Assembly: GCA_026785645.1 (NCBI GenBank)
Contig: JAJAZM010000048.1
Location: forward strand, 1 to 7,573
DNA: 7,573 nucleotides
DNA from: Sphingomonas bacterium
Lineage (GTDB): Bacteria > Pseudomonadota > Alphaproteobacteria > Sphingomonadales > Sphingomonadaceae
Direction: 5' to 3'
This document shows, piece by piece, positions 1-6,439 of the stretch; the stretch's first letter is position 1; each line of letters opens with the position of its first letter. The notes under the pieces are model-generated. The model was not told where the DNA came from, ran no database searches, and worked only from the letters and a program-made list of their open reading frames with translations. A program made the translations under genes and the position numbers.

Positions 1-115
1 ACTCGGCATGGCGGTGCTCCAGCGCGCCGCCGAGGAAACCTCCAAAATCTCCAAGATCGAGGCGCATCCGCGCATGGAAGGTCGCCAGATGCTGATGGTG
101 CTTTCGCCCAAGTAG
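1..115 (+). CDS. infC: Translation initiation factor IF-3, C-terminal end (partial)
   Basis: The frame beginning at base 2 is open and stops at TAG 113-115, giving the last 37 residues of a protein cut by the window edge. The end reads EAHPRMEGRQMLMVLSPK. This matches the conserved IF-3 C-terminus, which in E. coli ends in IEGRQMIMVLAPK plus a short tail, and the preceding segment LGMAVLQRAAEET fits the helix before the last strand of the IF-3 C-terminal domain. IF-3 binds the 30S subunit, prevents premature 50S joining and checks the initiator tRNA and start codon; its C-terminal domain makes the main 30S contact. In many bacteria rpmI and rplT follow infC, but here the next gene is an outer-membrane receptor 177 bases downstream. 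No convincing terminator follows the stop. The identification rests on memory of the family motif, not on a search. Confidence 0.9.
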   Translation, partial: LGMAVLQRAAEETSKISKIEAHPRMEGRQMLMVLSPK

Positions 116-280
116 ACTGCCGTTACGGAAAGCGGTCGTTTCACCCGACGTGTAGCATTTTTGTCGCAAAGCCCAGCTTTTGCGCGCGATGGCGCTTGGC
201 TCGCTTCCCTGAAGTGACGCCTTGCACTAGTTTCTACCGCAATCCGTAGCGCGACGGGCAAATAGGTCGCGAGCGGTATT

Positions 281-287
281 GGGGAGA
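281..287 (+). promoter_or_regulatory. Ribosome binding site of the TonB-dependent receptor
   Basis: GGGGAGA lies five bases before the ATG at 293. It is a strong purine-rich Shine-Dalgarno match and fixes the start codon. The start is also supported by the classical signal peptide that begins there. Confidence 0.8.
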
Positions 288-292
288 ATCAC

Positions 293-3200
293 ATGCGCAA
301 ATCCATTTGGCTGCTGTCTGCTGGCCTCGTCGCTGTTTCGGCGCCTGCCGTCGCTCAGAGTACCACCGATCAGCCATCGACTCCGTCGGAAGCCCCGCTT
401 GAAGCGGCGTCGGTCGACACAGCGGCCCAGGCCGCCGAGGCGGCCGATGACGGTGTGATCATCGTCACCGCCACCCGCCGCAACGAATCGCTCAGCGATG
501 TCCCGCTGGCAGTGTCCGCAATCACCGCCGACACGATCAAGAATTCGGGCGCGGTCGATCTTCGCGGCCTCAACCAGGTCAGCCCATCGCTGTTGGTGTC
601 CTCGACCTCGTCCGAGGCCGGCGCCGGCGGCGCGCGAATTCGCGGTATCGGCACGGTCGGCGACAATCCCGGCCTTGAAAGTTCGGTCGCGGTGTTCATC
701 GACGGTGTCTACCGCAGCCGGATCGGCACCGGACTGACCGAACTCGGTCCGGTCGACCGGGTCGAAGTGCTGCGCGGACCCCAGGGTACCCTGTTTGGCC
801 GCAACGCCTCGTCGGGCCTGATCCACGTCATTACCGCCAAGCCCAAATTTACCACCGAGGGTTATGGCGAAGCGACGATCGGCAATTATAATTTGCGGCG
901 CATCGACCTCGGGATCACCGGGCCGATCACCGACTCGCTCGCGGCGCGGATCGACGGCGTGTACATGAAGCGCGACGGCTTCCTGAAGGACGTCATCTCG
1001 GGTGACCGGGTCAATGATCGCAATCGCGGGCTGCTGCGCGGCCAGTTGCTCTATCAACCGACCGACAATTTCTCGGTGCGGGTCATCGCCGATTATTCCA
1101 AGCGCAACGAGGAATGCTGCTCTGCGGTCTATCTTCCGACCCGCGATTATACCGCGACCGGGGGCAACACCGGTTTGACCCAGCCATCGACCATCGCCCG
1201 GATCGAACGCGGTCTTGGCGCGATCATCAACGACGATCCGTTCGATCGCGACGTGTCGATCACCCCCGGGCGCAGCTATAATTCTGACGTCGTCGATTAT
1301 GGCGTGTCGGCGGAAATCAATTATGATTTTGGCGGTGCCGAACTGACCTCGATCACCGCGTACCGGGTCAATGATTTCGAGCGCGGCCAGGACGCCGATT
1401 TCAACAATCTCGACATCCTGTTCCGTGACGGCAGCGGTGGGTCGGCCAACCGCTTCAAGACCTTCACCCAGGAATTGCGCTTGCAGGGCAAGGCGTTCGG
1501 CGACCGGCTCGACTGGCTGGTCGGCGGTTTTGCAATGTCCGAAAATCTGCGGGTCAAGGACAATCTGTCCTACGGCGCCGATTATGCGCGCTATGCCAAC
1601 TGCTTGGTCGCCAACAACTTCGTCAATGGCACCGGCCAGGCGGCGTTGCTGCAGACCAGCAACCCGACCTGCTTCAACACTGCGGTCGCGACCGGTGTCC
1701 GGTCCGCGCTGCAGACAGCATTTCTCGCCGCCGCAGGCAATGCGCCGCTTCAGGGCATACTCGCTGGCCAGATCTTCGTGCTCAGTGCGTTCGCCCGGCT
1801 TCCGGCCTCGCCCGGGTTCGTCCCCGTCAACTTCGGTGCCGGTCCGTTCATCAACAGCGGCTTCACCAATATCTCGCTGGCCAGTTCCGCCGGGATGCGG
1901 ACGTTCGACGGCGTGACGACCGACGACGAGTTCGTCCAGAAGGACACCAACTTCTCGGTGTTCACGCATAATATCGTGTCAATTACCGATCGCCTCAAGC
2001 TGACGCTTGGCGTGCGCTTCACCCACGACAAGAAGGAGCTCGATGCCGAGCTTCGCGACAATAATACGTTGTGCGCGTTCTTCTCCGCCGTTCCGTCACT
2101 GGTCTCGCTCCAGACGCTGCCGTGCGTCATCCCTTCGGCACCCGGTGGCTCCTATTCGTCGAGCAGCACGAAGAAGGAAAACAAGTGGACCGGGACGGCG
2201 GTGCTCAGCTGGAAGCCGATCGACGCGATCCTGCTCTACGGCAGCTTCTCGCGCGGCTATAAGGCGGGCGGTTTCAACCTCGATCGGGCGGCGCTCCAGC
2301 GCAGCAACGGCAATGGCGCAATCGTCGCCAACGCGGTGCTCAGCCGGCTCAAGTTTGCCCCCGAAATCAACAATGCGTTCGAATTGGGCATGAAGTATAA
2401 AAGCCGCATGATCGACGTGAACTTCGCGGTCTTCCGTCAGGACTTCAAGGACTTCCAGCTCAACACCTTCAACGGCCTCAACTTCGAGGTCGCGACGGTC
2501 AACAGCTGCGGTGACGATCTCAACGGTACCGACAGCGACAGCAGCTCGCTGACCGGCGGCTGCCCCGGCAAGCTCAAGGCCGGCGTCCGCTCGCAGGGTG
2601 CCGAGCTCGAAATCTTCACCCGCCCGTTCCGCAATGTGCGCGTCAACGGCGGCCTGACCTATGTCGAGACCAAGTATCGGCAGGATCTGGTCGGCGCCGA
2701 CGGTGTCCCCTTCTCCAACCAATTGTTCCAGCTGCCGGGCCGCAACCTGTCGAATGCGCCCGAATTGTCGCTCACCGGCTCGTTCAGCTGGACCCCGCCG
2801 ATCGGCTCGAACGGCCTTCGCGGCTTGCTCTATCTCGATGCCCGCCATGTCAGCAGCTTCAACACCGGATCGGATCTCGACATCGAAAAGACCCAGCGGG
2901 CCTTCTCGATGGTCAACGGCCGCGTCGGCTTGAGCGGCCGGGACGGAATGTGGGGCGTCGAGCTGTGGGTGCAGAACATGTTCAACCGCAACTACAAGCA
3001 AGTGGCATTCGATACGCCGCTTCAAGGCAGCTGCACCGAACGCGGCGCACAGCAGGGCTTTTGTACCGCACTGCTTCCGGGCACCGGCTTCCCGAACCGA
3101 GCGACCCAGCTGTACAGCGCCTTCCTCGGCGAACCGCGCACCTTCGGCATGACGCTCAAGGCCAAGTTCCGCGCCGCACGTCCGATGCCGGTGGTCGAGG

Positions 3201-3337
3201 CCGAATTGCCGCCGCCGCCGCCGCCGCCCCCGGCAGCGACCCAGACCTGCAGCGATGGAACGGTGATCCTGGCGACTGCGGTCTGCCCGCCACCGCCACC
3301 GCCGCCGCCGCCCCCGCCGGAGCCGGAGCGCGGCTAA
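293..3337 (+). CDS. TonB-dependent outer-membrane receptor with polyproline C-terminal tail
   Basis: This is a TonB-dependent receptor, which would import a scarce nutrient (iron chelate, glycan or similar) across the outer membrane using energy from TonB-ExbBD. Residues 1-21 form a signal peptide with a likely cut after AVA. An Ala/Glu/Asp-rich linker follows, then a TonB-box-like IIVTATRR (56-63). The plug domain spans about 65-185 and carries FIDGVYRSR (135-143) and the hallmark VEVLRGPQGTLFGRNA (157-172). The beta-barrel runs to Phe959, in the terminal segment FGMTLKAKF that resembles a BAM beta-signal. At 1014 residues it is longer than the usual 700-850. Extra length lies in an apparent loop at about 430-550 and in a 55-residue tail after Phe959 holding 8 Pro (973-980), Cys986, Cys998 and 11 Pro (999-1009). 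It has twelve cysteines, all outside the signal peptide. The start is set by the ribosome binding site five bases upstream. No adjacent transporter, regulator or catabolic gene reveals the substrate. The family call is secure; the substrate is unknown. Confidence 0.95.
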   Translation: MRKSIWLLSAGLVAVSAPAVAQSTTDQPSTPSEAPLEAASVDTAAQAAEAADDGVIIVTATRRNESLSDVPLAVSAITADTIKNSGAVDLRGLNQVSPSLLVSSTSSEAGAGGARIRGIGTVGDNPGLESSVAVFIDGVYRSRIGTGLTELGPVDRVEVLRGPQGTLFGRNASSGLIHVITAKPKFTTEGYGEATIGNYNLRRIDLGITGPITDSLAARIDGVYMKRDGFLKDVISGDRVNDRNRGLLRGQLLYQPTDNFSVRVIADYSKRNEECCSAVYLPTRDYTATGGNTGLTQPSTIARIERGLGAIINDDPFDRDVSITPGRSYNSDVVDYGVSAEINYDFGGAELTSITAYRVNDFERGQDADFNNLDILFRDGSGGSANRFKTFTQELRLQGKAFGDRLDWLVGGFAMSENLRVKDNLSYGADYARYANCLVANNFVNGTGQAALLQTSNPTCFNTAVATGVRSALQTAFLAAAGNAPLQGILAGQIFVLSAFARLPASPGFVPVNFGAGPFINSGFTNISLASSAGMRTFDGVTTDDEFVQKDTNFSVFTHNIVSITDRLKLTLGVRFTHDKKELDAELRDNNTLCAFFSAVPSLVSLQTLPCVIPSAPGGSYSSSSTKKENKWTGTAVLSWKPIDAILLYGSFSRGYKAGGFNLDRAALQRSNGNGAIVANAVLSRLKFAPEINNAFELGMKYKSRMIDVNFAVFRQDFKDFQLNTFNGLNFEVATVNSCGDDLNGTDSDSSSLTGGCPGKLKAGVRSQGAELEIFTRPFRNVRVNGGLTYVETKYRQDLVGADGVPFSNQLFQLPGRNLSNAPELSLTGSFSWTPPIGSNGLRGLLYLDARHVSSFNTGSDLDIEKTQRAFSMVNGRVGLSGRDGMWGVELWVQNMFNRNYKQVAFDTPLQGSCTERGAQQGFCTALLPGTGFPNRATQLYSAFLGEPRTFGMTLKAKFRAARPMPVVEAELPPPPPPPPAATQTCSDGTVILATAVCPPPPPPPPPPPEPERG
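3209..3319 (+). repeat. Two CCG-triplet tracts encoding polyproline runs
   Basis: Bases 3209-3232 are eight proline codons (six CCG, one CCC, one CCG). Bases 3287-3319 are eleven (CCG and CCA alternating, then mainly CCG). They flank 18 non-proline codons that include the two tail cysteines. Such triplet tracts are prone to replication slippage, which would change run length without breaking the frame. The CCA and CCC interruptions suggest that proline itself is maintained and that this is not simply a recent repeat expansion. Confidence 0.8.
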
Positions 3338-3355
3338 GTCGCTTTGCTAAATTGG

Positions 3356-3386
3356 AAAGGGCCTCGCCATCCGGCGGGGCCTTTTT
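3356..3386 (+). terminator. Rho-independent terminator after the receptor gene
   Basis: The nine-base arms GGCCTCGCC (3360-3368) and GGCGGGGCC (3373-3381) pair around the loop ATCC, with one T-G wobble, and are followed by TTTTT (3382-3386). The upstream AAA at 3356-3358 can pair with part of the T run and extend the stem. It lies 18 bases past the receptor stop. The glnD stop is on the other strand at 3406, so the hairpin also sits just downstream of glnD. In that direction the trailing run is only CCCTTT, so termination of glnD here would be weaker. Confidence 0.85.
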
Positions 3387-3405
3387 CTTGTTCGCTTGTG
3401 CGCGC

Positions 3406-6159
3406 TCAGGCGGCTTTGCTGGGGCGTTCGGCCGGGCTGGTCGCGGCTGACAGTGCATTGCGCAGCTCGGCGATCTGGCCGACGCTCAGTTTCCGCCCTG
3501 CGCCATTGGTCAGATAGAAAGTGTCGACCGCGCGCTCGCCATAGGTTGCGATATGCGCCGAATGAATCTGGTGACCGAGCTCGTGGATCGCCAGCGCAAG
3601 CCGTGCCAGCAATCCGTTCTGGTCGCGCGCATTGACCTCGACCACCGTCGTGCGGGTCGATGCGCGCTCGGCAATCACCACCGACGGCGCGACCGCAAAG
3701 GCGGCGCGGCGGCGCGGCAAAGGCTGGGTCGGCGGCGGCGGCGGAAGCTCATCGGTCACCAGCGCCTGTTCGATCGCCTTGACCAGCCGGCCGCGATGCT
3801 TGCGGTCGGTGTACGGCCGCCTTTGGCTGTCCTGGACCAATAGATTGTCGATCGCCATTCCGTCGCGGCTGGTGTGGATCCGCGCGTCGATGATCGACGC
3901 CTCGGCCCCCGCCAGCGCGGCCGCAACGCGATAGAATAATCCCGGCCGGTCGGGCGCAAACACGCTGATCCGGGTCGCCCCAGATCCGGGCTCCTCCGCC
4001 GCGACCACGCTCGGTACCATCTCGCCGATGCGCGATTCGGCGGCGGCAATCTGCCGCGCATTGGCCAATTGCCATCCTTTGGGTTCGGCCAGCCAGTAAC
4101 TGTCGGGCAATCGCCGTGCATGCGCCTTCGCCGCCGCCGCCGACCAGCCCAGATCCGCCGCCAATTGGGCCTGCCGCGCCGCGACCTGCTCGCTTCGCCC
4201 GCGCTGCTTGTGGCCCAGCCGCAGCCGCTCCTCGGCGGCGTCGTACAGCGTCCGCAGCAATTGCCGCTTCCACTGGTTCCATGTCCCCGGCCCGACCGCG
4301 CGAATGTCGACCACGGTCAGCATCAGCAGCAGCCGCAGCCGCTCGGGGCTTTGCACCTTGCCAACGAAATCCACGATCGTCTTGGGGTCGGCCAGGTCGC
4401 GCTTGAAGGCGGTGGCCGACATCAGCAAATGGTTGCGCACCAGCCATGCGACGGTTTCGGTCTCGGCCGGGTCGAGCCCGAAGCGCGGGCCGAGCGCCTG
4501 CGCCACTTCCTCGCCAAGCACGCTATGATCGCCCTTCCGCCCCTTGGCGATATCGTGCAGCAGCACCGCGACATACAGCACGCGCCGCGACCCCAATTGG
4601 CGGAACAAGGCGGTCGACAGCGGATGATCCTCGGCCAGTTCGCCGCGCTCGATCTTGGCCAGCAGTCCGATCGCGCGGATCGAATGTTCGTCGACCGTAT
4701 AATGGTGATACATGTCGAACTGCATCTGCGCGACGACCCGCCCGAAGTCGGGAACGAAGCGCCCGAATACCCCAGCCTCATTCATCCAGCGAAGCACCAA
4801 ATCGGGGTTGGCGATGGCGGTCAGCACTTCCAGGAATAGAGCGTTGGCGGCGGGATCGTCGCGCACCGAATCGACCGCCCGCGAATCGCGGGTCGCGGCG
4901 CGCATCGCCTTGGGATGGATCTCCAGCCGCTCTCGAGCGGCCAGTGCGAACAGTTCGACCAGCCGCACCGGATCGGCGGCCAGGAAGCTCTCGTCGGGGA
5001 TCGACAATCGCCCGCGATCAAGGCTGAAGCCGTGCAATTTGGCGGGTCGGCGGCGGAAGGTCGGGAGCGCGAACCGCCGTCCCTCGCGGCCCATCCGCTC
5101 GTCCAGCTGGGCAAGGAAGATGCCGGTCAGATCGCCGACCGCCTTGGCCTGCAGGAAATAGAATTGCATGAACCGCTCGACCGCCGATTTGCCCGGTCGC
5201 TCGGCATAACGCAGCGCTCGGGCAATCGCCGGCTGATTGTCGAACCCGAGCCGATCCTCACCCCGTCCTGCGGCCAGGTGGAGGTGGCAGCGGACCGACC
5301 AGAAGAAGCGCTCGGCGCGCTCGAACCGGCGAAATTCGGCCGCGCTGAGCAGCCCGCGCTCGACCATGTCCTCGGGCCGCTCGATCCCGAACAAATGGTT
5401 GGCGATCCAGTACAGCGTATGGAGGTCGCGAAGCCCGCCTTTGCCGTCCTTGACGTTGGGCTCGACCAGATAGCGGCTGTCCCCGCTGCGGATGTGGCGC
5501 TCGTCGCGCTCGGCCAGCTTGGCGGCGACGAACGCCCTGCCGCTGCCCGCCCCGCCGCTGCCCGCCCCGACGCCCGACCCCGTCACCACCTGCTTTCGAA
5601 ACCGCGCATTGGCGGCGTCGAACAATCCCGCATCGCCCCAGATCCAGCGCGCCTCGAGCATTGCGGTGCGGATGCTCATGTCGCTCTTGGCGAGCGCGAT
5701 CAAATCGTCGGGGGTGCGCACCGCATGGCCGATCTTCAACTTCAGATCCCACAGCGCATAGAGCGTGGCCTCGACCAGTGGCGCGGCTTCTCCCGCATCC
5801 TCCAGCCGCACCAGGAACATCAGATCGACGTCGCTGTGCGGCGCCATTTCGCCGCGCCCGGTGCCGCCCAGTCCGACCAATGCGATCCGCCCCGCAATCG
5901 TCCCGCCGATCCGCGCCGCCGCGCTGTCAAACGCCAGCCGCACCAACTGGTCGGCCAGGAAGGCATAGGATGCCGCCGCCATCCGCCCGCGCGACGGCGC
6001 CGCCATCAGCCGCGCCGCAATTACCCCCCGCCCATGCGCCAGCGCTTCGCCCAGCACCGCTCCGACGAGATCGGGCGCCGCCGCGATCCGGTCGGCCACC
6101 ACCCGCCGATCAACAATCGCCCGCCGATCCTCGATCAGGTCAAAGCGTGGGGCGGGCAT
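3406..6159 (-). CDS. glnD: Bifunctional [protein-PII] uridylyltransferase / uridylyl-removing enzyme GlnD
   Basis: GlnD is the cytoplasmic glutamine sensor. At low glutamine it uridylylates PII proteins (GlnB/GlnK) with UTP; at high glutamine it removes UMP, thereby setting glutamine synthetase and nitrogen-gene activity. The nucleotidyltransferase motif is GLGGTGRGEMAPHSDVDL (96-113), with the metal-binding pair Asp110/Asp112. A Gly/Ser-rich linker follows at about 194-207, then the helical GlnD domain. The HD uridylyl-removing domain shows HHYTVDEH (485-492), LLHDIAKG (533-540, with His535-Asp536) and GDHS (543-546). Two ACT domains, which bind glutamine, start near 730 (FAPDRPGLFYRV) and 838 (NARDQNGLLARL). 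The 917-residue length is close to E. coli's 890 and all domains are intact. The ATG at 6159 is preceded by GAGAAG (6173-6168) with eight bases of spacing. The gene converges on the receptor gene and diverges from the amidohydrolase, so it appears monocistronic here. Two oddities are a 15-bp tandem duplication and a proline-rich linker between the ACT domains. Confidence 0.97.
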   Translation of the reverse strand: MPAPRFDLIEDRRAIVDRRVVADRIAAAPDLVGAVLGEALAHGRGVIAARLMAAPSRGRMAAASYAFLADQLVRLAFDSAAARIGGTIAGRIALVGLGGTGRGEMAPHSDVDLMFLVRLEDAGEAAPLVEATLYALWDLKLKIGHAVRTPDDLIALAKSDMSIRTAMLEARWIWGDAGLFDAANARFRKQVVTGSGVGAGSGGAGSGRAFVAAKLAERDERHIRSGDSRYLVEPNVKDGKGGLRDLHTLYWIANHLFGIERPEDMVERGLLSAAEFRRFERAERFFWSVRCHLHLAAGRGEDRLGFDNQPAIARALRYAERPGKSAVERFMQFYFLQAKAVGDLTGIFLAQLDERMGREGRRFALPTFRRRPAKLHGFSLDRGRLSIPDESFLAADPVRLVELFALAARERLEIHPKAMRAATRDSRAVDSVRDDPAANALFLEVLTAIANPDLVLRWMNEAGVFGRFVPDFGRVVAQMQFDMYHHYTVDEHSIRAIGLLAKIERGELAEDHPLSTALFRQLGSRRVLYVAVLLHDIAKGRKGDHSVLGEEVAQALGPRFGLDPAETETVAWLVRNHLLMSATAFKRDLADPKTIVDFVGKVQSPERLRLLLMLTVVDIRAVGPGTWNQWKRQLLRTLYDAAEERLRLGHKQRGRSEQVAARQAQLAADLGWSAAAAKAHARRLPDSYWLAEPKGWQLANARQIAAAESRIGEMVPSVVAAEEPGSGATRISVFAPDRPGLFYRVAAALAGAEASIIDARIHTSRDGMAIDNLLVQDSQRRPYTDRKHRGRLVKAIEQALVTDELPPPPPTQPLPRRRAAFAVAPSVVIAERASTRTTVVEVNARDQNGLLARLALAIHELGHQIHSAHIATYGERAVDTFYLTNGAGRKLSVGQIAELRNALSAATSPAERPSKAA
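5539..5568 (-). repeat. Perfect 15-bp tandem duplication inside glnD
   Basis: On the + strand, GCCGCTGCCCGCCCC occurs twice back to back (5539-5553 and 5554-5568), followed by a shorter degenerate relative at 5569-5580. Read as glnD it encodes GAGSG twice, within a Gly/Ser-rich linker between the nucleotidyltransferase domain and the helical domain. The unit is a multiple of three, so copy-number change keeps the frame. Confidence 0.85.
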
Positions 6160-6167
6160 CAGTGTTG

Positions 6168-6173
6168 CTTCTC
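6168..6173 (-). promoter_or_regulatory. Ribosome binding site of glnD
   Basis: GAGAAG on the - strand lies eight bases before the glnD ATG at 6159. It is a moderate Shine-Dalgarno match at acceptable spacing and supports this start codon. Confidence 0.5.
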
Positions 6174-6200
6174 GGCGGGGAAGGGTCGTTCACGATTCAG

Positions 6201-6235
6201 GCGGGCGTGCATCCGCGTAGCATAGGGATGCCCGC
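6201..6235. other. Imperfect inverted repeat upstream of glnD
   Basis: GCGGG (6201-6205) pairs with CCCGC (6231-6235), and CATCC (6210-6214) pairs with GGATG (6226-6230). A four-base bulge lies on the left and an 11-base segment in the middle. It overlaps the candidate glnD -10 and predicted transcription start, so it could be an operator, a leader structure or chance pairing in GC-rich DNA. Confidence 0.3.
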
Positions 6236-6247
6236 CGTCGCCGTCAT
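6219..6247 (-). promoter_or_regulatory. glnD: Candidate sigma70-type promoter for glnD
   Basis: On the - strand, ATGACG (6247-6242) and TATGCT (6224-6219) are separated by 17 bases. Each matches the -35 and -10 consensus at four of six positions. Transcription would start near 6212 and leave a leader of about 53 bases that includes the ribosome binding site. Matches this loose arise by chance, so this is only a candidate. Sphingomonad promoters also deviate from the E. coli consensus. Confidence 0.3.
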
Positions 6248-6326
6248 CAGTTCCCGCTTGGCCTATTGCGCCGGTGTCAGCGTCAAATCGCTTTGTGTCG
6301 CTTCCGTCCCGACAGCGCCTGTGCCA

Positions 6327-6364
6327 AGCCCGCCGATGAAAGGCGAGAAGGTCGGCGTTGGGCT
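6327..6364. repeat. Imperfect inverted repeat in the divergent intergenic region
   Basis: CGCCGA (6331-6336) pairs with TCGGCG (6352-6357), and AGCC (6327-6330) can pair with GGCT (6361-6364) across a three-base bulge (TTG, 6358-6360). The loop is TGAAAGGCGAGAAGG. The run around it, with GATGAAAGGCGAGAAGGTCGG, resembles short dispersed intergenic repeats seen in many proteobacterial genomes, but one copy cannot prove that. The rest of 6160-6439 holds no gene I can support. Confidence 0.3.
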
Positions 6365-6439
6365 GGTGCTGGTGCGTTTGCGCTAGGCCGTGCGGCGCGC
6401 CGGATAGACCTTCAACCTCGCGGGGGTAATGTTCAGGTC

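Noticed and set aside
166..183. Hairpin GCAAAGC-CCA-GCTTTTGC downstream of infC, considered as its terminator.
   Set aside because: One base is bulged and no T run follows on the + strand; the T run at 158-162 precedes the stem. It does not meet the usual terminator pattern.
222..250. TTGCAC (222-227) and CGTAGC (245-250) at 17-base spacing, considered as the receptor promoter.
   Set aside because: The -10 element matches the consensus at only two of six positions, so I cannot support it. The receptor promoter remains unlocated within 116-280.
227..1969. A 580-codon open frame on the - strand across the receptor gene.
   Set aside because: It lies wholly antisense to a receptor with clear signal peptide, plug and barrel motifs. 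Its product is low-complexity (Asp/Arg/Gly/Ile-rich) with no family motif. Long antisense frames are expected opposite GC-rich codons.
2096..3025. A 309-codon - strand frame inside the receptor gene.
   Set aside because: It is a compositional shadow of the receptor frame, with no domain and no ribosome binding site that I can support.
4915..6225. A 436-codon + strand frame opposite glnD.
   Set aside because: It is antisense to conserved GlnD motifs. The product has no recognisable domain and only the biased composition expected of the opposite strand.
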